Position numbers and translations under genes: made by a program. 64,000 nt of DNA from Odobenus rosmarus divergens (taxonomy: Eukaryota > Chordata > Mammalia > Carnivora > Odobenidae): NCBI RefSeq assembly GCF_000321225.1, contig NW_004452135.1, positions 166,248-230,247 on the forward strand, in the 5' to 3' direction. The notes under the pieces were generated by a model. The model ran no database searches and was not told the origin of the DNA. It saw nothing but the letters and a program-made list of their open reading frames with translations. Positions 56,209 through 64,000 of this stretch are shown piece by piece. Position 1 is the stretch's first letter, and each line of letters starts with the position of its first letter.

Positions 56209-57353
56209 GTATATTGCTGTTTATTTTCCCTAAAATGGATTCATACTCAAACAATTGGAACTGAGGCATACCACAAATATTTTAGAAATTAAGGAAAACC
56301 TTAATATGGTTTGTATAAACCAAAATATTTTCAAAACCATATTTTGCCTTTTTTAGTGTTACATATGTTTTAATGTAAAACATACACAGAGGGACGAAGC
56401 AGTTGAACACAGTTCACACATGTCATTTATGAGGTCAAACTTGGACTCATTTATTTTTTATTTCCCAGAATTTACTGATTTATGAATATACCTTGTTCCC
56501 TGAATTGTAGGAGTTGTAAAATGGAATAAACAAACACAGCAGGGCACCCCTATTCTTTATAAATATGTGCACAGAGAAACAAAAGTGTCTTCAAATTCTC
56601 AAGCAATTCTCTCAATTATCAGATAAGTTGAAAATACATCTTGAAGTCAAATTAAAACGGAACATGCTCTTTACTATTTAGGACTCATAAAGCAGCAAAG
56701 ACGCATCTCATTTGCTAGGTATAAATTTTAACTAATGCAGGTACTGTAATAACATTGGAGTCATTATGCCCATATACTCTAGGCCTTTGGGTTTAGCAAA
56801 ATATGGAAAAGAAAAATTTTATAATTGGATTAATGTCCAGAACCTTGGGTAGCTACTTTGTTTGCAAGCAAACAATTCTAAACAATATTTGAGGAAGATT
56901 TAAGATAAAAAGAGGTATTGAAATAATTATCATAAGGATGATCTTATCCCCTCCATCTATTTCTAAGATGTTTCCTCCTTCACTGTGTGGGACCATTACC
57001 AGATATAACTAAGCCTTTTTATAGTTCTGAAAGTCTATTCATGTAACAAAGTTATCATACATTTTAATGAAAATTTAAGAGGAATTGGCTGTTATTTGAT
57101 CTTTGAAATTAACACAAAAACAAAAGCAAGATGTTACTAAGTTCTAAACAAACATTTGGTAGTTCTCTGAAAAGGGAAAGGGGCTTCCAGAGTAGAACTT
57201 TTATTATGGATTATTTATTTTGAGACAATTTGTTAAATTTCCAATAAACAGCTAGAAAGTGAGGAATGTTACCTAAGTGAAAGGACATAAATGTAAATAC
57301 AGGTTTGCAACTCCTTTAACTGCCAATCTCAGCATAGTGGAGCCAAGTGAGAT

Positions 57354-57550
57354 TATTTATTTATTTTTAAAGATTTTATTTATTTATTTGAGAGAGAGAG
57401 AGAGAGAGAGCACATGAGAGGGGGGAGGGTCAGAGGGAGAAGCAGACTCCCCGCTGAGCAGGGAGCCCGATGCGGGACTCGATCCCGGGACTCCAGGATC
57501 ATGACCTGAGCCGAAGGCAGTCGCTTAACTAACTGAGCCACCCAGGAGCC
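57354..57550 (-). mobile_element. Young Can-SINE, antisense
   Basis: Reverse SINE near the young consensus: 'aaagattttatttatttatt', (ga)n, 'gaggggggagggtcagaggg', 'gagcagggagcccgatgcgg', 'gactcgatcccgggactcca', 'aactaactgagccacccagg'. The duplication ccaagtgagat is at 57343-57353 and 57551-57561. It lies between candidate exons A and B, that is, in a would-be intron. Confidence 0.97.
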
Positions 57551-58726
57551 CCAAGTGAGATACTTTAAAACTAGAAATTCCCAAACAAGATACAGAGAAT
57601 GTGTTAAGTCTCTGGCTTCGGAAGTACTTGTTACTCACTCTTTTTATCAGTATTCTCTATCCCTGTCCCTATGACATAACAGGAGTATAATTTCTTTTTT
57701 ATAATAAAGCATAGTAGAAAAGAACAATATTATTATGATTTTATAAAAAGGGATAGATATCCATTACTTATATTTATAAACTTAATAGATTAGTCCAAAA
57801 TGGATCCTTGCAGCAGGGAGTAGGAATGTAGTCAAGAACCCCAAAATTATTGCCCTTCATTTTAATAAAAGAGCCCGAGAATTGTTAGAGATATGTTGTG
57901 GGGTACACCAATCCTTTTCTTTCTACTTTGCCCATAGAGGTGACTTCATATCACACCCAAATGAAAGCAACAACTTCATTACAGATTTGCTACATTTAAT
58001 GTCCTGAATGAAACATGGGTTGAATGAATGAATGAAAAGTTTTTTCTTTAATCCAAATGGAATTTTCTATTTTATCTGGATTATATTTGTAATTACACTG
58101 AAGTTACTATTTGTTTATAATTGGGCCATAATACACGACACAAACTCAGAGGAAATAACTAGCTGCGTTACAAACCATTAATTTTCATGGACAAAGTTGA
58201 CACTCTGCAGATGTAATTTGCAAGGCAAATACATGCTTTTTCCCTCTTGGATCCTTTTTTATTTACAGGAAGTCTTGGTTGAATTAATAAATAAACAGTA
58301 GCTGAAATATTTCACTTTAATTAGTATGAGGTAGCATTTGCGGAGGAATGTTTAACCAAGAGATGTGAGATGCTGTCAGATGAGGGATTAACACTAGAAC
58401 AAAGATCTGAATAAATATGTGGTTTTTCAAGCCAAATTCAGTAAGCACACAGGAGATCACACTTTAGATAAGACTCTCACATTTAATATGAGATGGTATA
58501 TCCATGTTCTTTGAACTGTGATGAATTTCTCAGCAGGTGTCTTTGGAGACATGTGACAACAAGATATTATTCTTACCCCTGAAACTGTCAAACCCTATTA
58601 TTTTCTAAGAAGCTAGACAGTTTTGGAAGTGAAACAAAAGACTGTTGGTTGGAATTATAACATTCTACAGGTATTTTTTTTTTTCAGTACAAACACAAAA
58701 TTAACATCAAGGTCATTCTTTTACAG

Positions 58727-58775
58727 AATGCATAACAGTGGTAAAATGGAAAAGTATAGCTCTCCTCTAAGGATG
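58727..58775 (+). CDS. Candidate internal coding exon B (gene unrecognised)
   Basis: 49 bases between a good acceptor ('ggtcattcttttacag') and a consensus-quality donor (ATG then gtaagtaag). Completing the split codon from exon A gives MHNSGKMEKYSSPLRM with no stop, and the exon ends in phase 0. The agreement of phase between two independently chosen splice pairs is the main support. Microexon-sized coding exons are common in large vertebrate genes. The flanks are non-repetitive, apart from a T run at 58672-58683. Confidence 0.4.
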
Positions 58776-59074
58776 GTAAGTAAGCAAACCTTTACACTTT
58801 TGATCTTGGTTTTTACTTTTTGAATTCCCAATTTGTTTTTTAAATTCCAAATTTTATAGTGACTAGTCACTTTATGCATTAGAAAAAGTGTTCTCATCTG
58901 CCCTTTTCCCTCTATAGTTTCTATCCATGCTAAAACAAAGATAGGGCCACCTCATACTTATATTTTTCATATCACCAATTGGAGTGTGTTCATCCGTGGG
59001 ACAATTGTACTCAGAGTCATGTCTGTGCTCAAAGATTTTCTGGGCGCTGTCTAGAATTCAAAGATAAATAAGAT
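58776..59074. other. Unique AT-rich sequence, no gene seen
   Basis: Follows the donor of candidate exon B. No repeat family recognised. Confidence 0.4.
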
Positions 59075-59220
59075 GTGCTTTCTATCTTCAATGAATTTGC
59101 TATAATCTTGAGGCAGTAAGACAAGTACACAATATTGGGGTAGAAGTATTATAAAGGTATTACAAATAATGCTACAAAAGTTCACCAGAGGCAGATCAGA
59201 ATTCTAGTTGAAGCAATCAA
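59075..59220 (-). mobile_element. Possible L2 fragment, antisense
   Basis: 'caaagataaataagatgtgc' and 'cttcaatgaatttgctataa' with 'tgaggcagtaagacaag' resemble antisense L2 ('...gataaataagatgtggtccctgccctcaaggagcttac'). Weak. Confidence 0.45.
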
Positions 59221-59531
59221 GGAGAGATTAGTTTATCAATTTTGGGGGGCTGTAGAGCTGTCTACACCTTCATGCATGTAACATTCATATCCATTGCATG
59301 AACATTCGATTTAGGTGGAACCCCACCCAAATTAACAGAGAAAATGTCCAAAAAATTCATAAAGCTCCAATTTAGAATTCAAGTAACTTAATAATCAGAC
59401 CAAAATGTTCTCCTTTGAAATCTCACTAAGTCTTGCACAGGCATGCATTATAGATAAAAATTATCTACCATAATTTTTCATTGATTTACTTTGCTCTTGG
59501 CAAGGTCCTAAAACTCCCAAGTTTTTTTTAA

Positions 59532-59640
59532 AACAATGAATCATGGAACACTACATCAAGAACTAATGATGTAATGTATGGTGATTAACATAACAATAAA
59601 AATTAAAAAAATAAAAAAATAAAAATAAAATAAAATAAAT
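59532..59640 (+). mobile_element. Very short L1 3' end, sense
   Basis: Only the last ~60 bases of the carnivore L1 3' UTR ('caatgaatcatggaacacta', 'catcaagaactaatgatgta', 'ggtgattaacataacaataa'), then a long A-rich tail with aaaat units. An extreme case of 5' truncation. No clear target-site duplication is seen. Confidence 0.9.
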
Positions 59641-62306
59641 GGTAACCAGCCTTTATACAATTATGTTGATTCAGTGTCATATTTGGTGGGATGTATGTGA
59701 ACAGCAAATCTTCACTGTTGGCCAGGACAGTTCCTCAGCCTTATTTTCCAGATTTGGTCAATGCAGAAAACCACATTTTGGCAATTTTATGTGCAAAATT
59801 TCAACTTCTTAAATGGATAGAAAAAAAGACCTAACATGTAAAACTTGCTTGTAGGCATGTGCTTATTAAAACTGTAAATAAAAACGTACTCTTAAAACTT
59901 TTTACTCTAAAGAAGATGCAGTAGTTCATTGGATTCATTCTTCAGGAACTTCAGGAAAATGTGTGGATAAGCTAAAAAAATTATTGACCATTAAATTCTG
60001 TTAATTCGTATTTGATAATTACTCAAATTTTTATTGTAGTTATTAAAGGAGAAGATAGATATTTGCAGAAATCCCATTTTTATTTGAATATAATTCAGAT
60101 AATTATGCGTTTATAGTCAGTATGAAAAGTTGTCTTCATTATATATACTTTTGTTTATAATAAATTATATGCTTGATTTCTCAATGCACATATTTTTAAT
60201 GTTTTGCTTTTTAAGTTATTTTATGTCCTGTGGGAAAAAAAGCAGGCATAAAAAATATCTACTTTACAGATAGACATGTTTAACATTATGAAAGGAAAGA
60301 AAAATGCTAAGGTTCACTTAATAAAGACCATGAAAGTGCCTGTCAAAATATTCCAGGATCAAGGAGACAGTAGCAATTTCAAAAGTGCTGTTCCAAAGAT
60401 CCTTTATATTCAAGGTGCGAGTTGTTTCTCTTAATTGCTCATAAAAGAGCTTTTATAGTCTCAAGTCGCACAAAAACAAAACTATGAACAAAACATTATA
60501 TGAAGTTACCTAGAAATTTTTAAGTTAGCTCTTTCTGAAACTTTCTTAGTTGCCTTAGAAGACATATAGAGCCAGAAACCTAAGGAACCCAATGCGGTAC
60601 TGTATGGATTTGTATTCTGTTGCGTGCCTTTATTCTCAGACCTAAATAATTTCCAAACCAAGAACCTCTTTTTAATGACAGATGTGCATTTGTTCTACAG
60701 CATTAAACAAATAATTCCTCTTTTATGAGCTTCCCTACCTCATTGGGTCCCTGTAAGTTTTCGCCACTGCTCTCTCTTTTTTGAAACACACATTTACTTA
60801 GAGCACCAGCAGTCAATTCAAGGGATAACTACTTAGGACCAATATTGGCTTTAAGATACTTATTTTACATCATTTCATGCCATCTTACTATATGTATGCC
60901 ACCCAGAAACTATTGTACTCTGTGAATACAGGAATCTGTTCTATGTGCTGTAAGAGGATGTAAAAGAAAAGAGAATCACACTTGCTTAGACAATAAGAAT
61001 ATTTATTCCCATATCAGGAAGCTTACTAATCAGGTAGACTCCAGGTGTAGGAAGCGTTTGCGAACAAGAAGCTGTCTGCTTCATAACACTGATCTTTTAA
61101 TAAATAATCAATTACTGATGATACATTTGTGAAAAGAAGGTTAAAAACTGAATTCTAAATTTGAAAGGACTCTCCAGTGAGGTAACAGTTTTCAGAAACT
61201 GCAACTAGAGGTTATTTCACCAAATCAGGCTTAGTGGCAGAAATGATGCAATGTGTACTTATTTGTGTGACTGTGTGTGCATACATTTGAATTTTTTATT
61301 TATATTGATTCACCAACACAGGCTCCATAGTCTCTTGTACGTAGGTATATGGACAACACCTCTATAAAAATATTTTCATTAATCTGTTACTATAAAATGA
61401 GATCCAAAGACAATTCATCTTTGTTAAATGTTTTGTTCTTCATCTGAAATGAGAATATGTGCTCTTAATTCTACCTGGATTGACAAATGCCAGGGAAGAA
61501 GTTATATGACTATTATTTTCAAAGATGTGACATAGTTTTTATTGTAATGTAGGTCTTCTAAGTAATAAATATCACTAATTTTTTTGATGAGAAAGAAAGA
61601 ATTTTCAAAATCTTAGGTGAATATTTTTAGGGTTCCATATTCATTGCTGTGTTTTCCATATGACTATGGGCCTCAGCTGCTAAAATATAAATTAGGATTT
61701 TTTCTCCTGTTTGTTTTTTTGAACTTGTCTGTCAGATTGTTCATACTCAGGAGTGCAGATGGAACTTCAGTGAAAACAATTAATCTGAGGTTTCAGTTAA
61801 GCAGTTCCATAGTTCAGATCATTTAATACAAAGTATGTGCTAAAAACTGTGGGAGTGAATAATTCTTGTCAAGGAATTTACAACCGTTACAAGAGCGTTT
61901 GAAAATTACACTACTGTAGCATCTGACAAACAAGTTAAGTTGTAGACTCAGTGTACAAGTCCAAAACAACATATAAGCAGAATGACCCCTGAAAATCCCT
62001 AAGAAAAATATCAAAATTGTGTAAACCTAAATTTAAAGCAATGCCCCAGCATTATAATAAAAAGCTATTTCTCTGGTTGAATCATGCTCAGAGTGATGAA
62101 CTTCTGCTATGATAAACATTCTAGAAAAAAAAAAAGTATTCTGAAAAGAAGATACTTGCTGTCCCTCTCATATACTAGTTGGGTCTATACTCACTTTTTG
62201 GCCTATTTAAATAATTATCTGCCTCTCTGTCTCTGTATTTTATTTTTGTTTTTATTTGTTTGCATCTTTCTATTTTGCTCACTGTTATGCTCCTCTCTCT
62301 TTCCAG
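59641..62306. other. Unique AT-rich sequence, no gene seen
   Basis: No repeat family recognised over more than 2.6 kb. Chance frames at 61617-61826 (+), 61823-62014 (-) and 62084-62320 (+) have no known domain. Confidence 0.4.
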
Positions 62307-62391
62307 GTGCTAATATTTGAATACTTAATGCATGACTCATGCAGCGGCACTGCAAACCAATGACTATTCACTGCTCACAAGATGGCTTCAG
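62307..62391 (+). other. Exon-like segment C (terminal, UTR or initiating)
   Basis: 85 bases between a strong acceptor ('tatgctcctctctctttcca'+'g') and a consensus donor (CAG then gtgagc). In the phase left by exon B it reads VLIFEYLMHDSCSGTANQ and then TGA at 62361-62363, which is 28 bases before the donor and so would not trigger nonsense-mediated decay. All three frames contain stops, so it is not an internal coding exon. Alternatively its last bases, 'cacaagATGGcttcag', form a good Kozak start, fitting a 5' exon of another transcript or a non-coding RNA exon. Confidence 0.3.
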
Positions 62392-63956
62392 GTGAGCATA
62401 CCTGTGTTCTACAACATCACATGAGGTTCAAAAGGAAAAAAGATAACCTCCACTTAGGTAGGGAGTAGGCGAACTAGCATGGCAAGATGGCATTGAGATT
62501 AGCCTCTTAGACATGGATAGGATTCTAAATGGTACAGGTGAAGAAGGATATAACATGTCAGGTGATGGAATTGCCCAAAGACACAGAGTAGAAAAGAGTA
62601 GGGCATACCTTTGGTATGACATAAAATTGGAAATTTTATGAATTTGAAAACATATTAAGGATGCATTTTAATGCTTGAATAGAGACCACACTAAAGTAAA
62701 GCTCAGTGGAAACTGAAAAAATATATTTTTTTAAAAATTGTGTCTTGATGTAACTGGAGCTCTGCTTCAAAAAGAATAATCTCAACCATTTATGGGATGT
62801 ACAATATAGAAATAAAGATAATACAATGAACATGGTAACAGGAGAGACAAAATGAACAAAGATGACTTTGAATTTTTTGAGCTTATCTTATACAGAAAAT
62901 GATTGTGATATTTAAAGAATTAGGAAATTCAGGAACCTTTCAATGCCCTACATCAGAAAATAGTCACTGATTTTGCTTCTAGTGTTTATTCCTTTGGTTT
63001 TATTTTCTTCATTTAATTCTTAGTCCATCTCAGTTCGTTGGATCGTGATACAAGACCCAGTATGATATGTATTTGTACTAGTCAAGTTTCCCTGTAATAT
63101 TATTGAAAAGTTAACCTCTTTTCTAGTGGTTGGACTCATGTGGCTTTATTATATATGATACATTGACTATGATATATATTATAGAACTAGTCTTTATTAT
63201 TAGACACAATATCTACCATTATACATGACATTTAATACCATAGTCTGTCTATCCATCTAACCCTAAACATGAATGCATCTTTTTCAGAGTTCGTCTGTTT
63301 GTTATATTTGCTTATTTTTAAATAAAACATTTGATTTTTCATTACTTTTTCTGCACTAAAAATCTTTCAGGCTACACTATGAAATGGTACTTGCATTGCT
63401 ATCATCTCCTCTGTCTTAGTTTCAATATCTTCAAAGAAAGTAGAGGTGCCTGTTTTGAAAATAAGGGGGTGGGGATAAGAAGGCTAGAGAAGCCCATATA
63501 TTCAAGGAAAAGTTAAAAATGGTGAAATACTTAAAGAGGTAAATTCAACATCAGTTATAAGTCTGACCCTCCTGGGTGCCCAAGCTGTCATCCATACAAC
63601 TATGTTTATGTGTATAAAAATGAGGGAAAATATAAAAGTATGGTTAGTTTGGGGAAATGCCACTATATCACTCAGAATAGTATCATATCCAAGTTCCTTG
63701 TGCAGAGATGGAGAGACACCATCAGTTTCAAATGGTGTTAGATGTCACGCTGAAACAGCACAAGGTCCTGGACATTTTCAAAGCTCTGAAAAAATTGAGA
63801 GAGGTGGGAAATCTGTAATGAAGTAGAGCTCCACATCAACTCTGTGTTGTGTAAAATGAATAAACAATTTATGTTCAGGATTGGTGGGGTCCATGAGATT
63901 GAAGTCCCAGGCAAGTCCACATAATTAGAAATCACCAGTGAAAGAGCTACTGATTT
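62392..63956. other. Unique AT-rich sequence, no gene seen
   Basis: No recognised element or exon. A (TTA)n run begins at about 63960. Confidence 0.4.
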
Positions 63957-64000
63957 GTTTTATTATTATTATTATTATGTTCAATTAGCCAGCATATAGT
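63957..64000 (-). mobile_element. Start of an antisense L1, cut by the window edge
   Basis: (tta)n followed by 'tgttcaattagccagcatat'+'agt' is the complement of a carnivore L1 3' terminus just before its A tail. The rest of the element should continue beyond 64000. Confidence 0.7.

Noticed and set aside
1..64000. CpG island or classical promoter
   Set aside because: Outside SINEs, CpG is rare throughout and no dense CpG cluster with a transcription start context was seen.

Overview
This window is vertebrate nuclear DNA. It is AT-rich and visibly CpG-poor, with no prokaryotic-style gene packing, and is almost certainly from a caniform carnivoran. The main evidence is sixteen copies of the tRNA-Lys-derived Can-SINE, whose head reads 'gcgcctgggtggctcag' or its complement and whose body ends in a CT-rich stretch, aataaataaataaaatcttt and an A tail. 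Several of these copies have near-perfect target-site duplications. There are also L1 3' ends of the type typical of carnivore genomes. The SINE subfamilies look more like an arctoid (seal, bear or mustelid lineage) than dog, but that is an inference from memory of the families.

Layout: 1-1.0 kb holds a decayed L1 with an ORF1 piece, then a SINE. 1-7 kb is mostly unique sequence with MIR/L2 scraps and a long polypurine microsatellite at 5.1-5.3 kb. 7.0-9.5 kb may be an antisense, broken endogenous retrovirus (LTR-like piece plus env-like remnant) carrying a SINE and an ATCT microsatellite. 11-18 kb has SINEs, a MIR, a Tigger-type DNA transposon, a palindromic DNA element, an L1 3' end and an MLT2-type LTR. 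18.8-19.4 kb contains a 194-bp, almost identical tandem duplication. 20-21.5 kb has two SINEs and then a roughly 500-bp tract nearly lacking G on the + strand. 22-29.5 kb has L2, a SINE nested in an MLT2-type LTR, two MLT1-type LTRs, L1, MIR and a fold-back element. 31-46 kb has SINEs, L2, a hAT-type element, a 2.4-kb old antisense L1, and a young 5'-truncated L1 flanked by target-site duplications. 47-55.6 kb has SINEs inserted into MIR-like sequence, MLT1 and several L2 fragments.

No complete protein-coding gene is visible. Most long open frames are chance frames or lie in repeats. The best candidates for host coding sequence are exon-like segments on the + strand. Segments at 56045-56208 and 58727-58775 have acceptor and donor sites and join in frame without a stop. 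A third at 62307-62391 has a strong splice-site pair; it supplies an in-frame stop, or it could be a non-coding or initiating exon. A weaker, isolated exon-like frame ends with a stop at 37227-37334. I do not recognise the encoded peptides. The simplest reading is intronic or intergenic DNA of a large, gene-poor locus, with perhaps the end of one host gene in the last 8 kb.

I found no convincing new biological system. The points most worth checking are the exon chain, the tandem duplication (biology or assembly artefact), the G-depleted tract and the env-like remnant.
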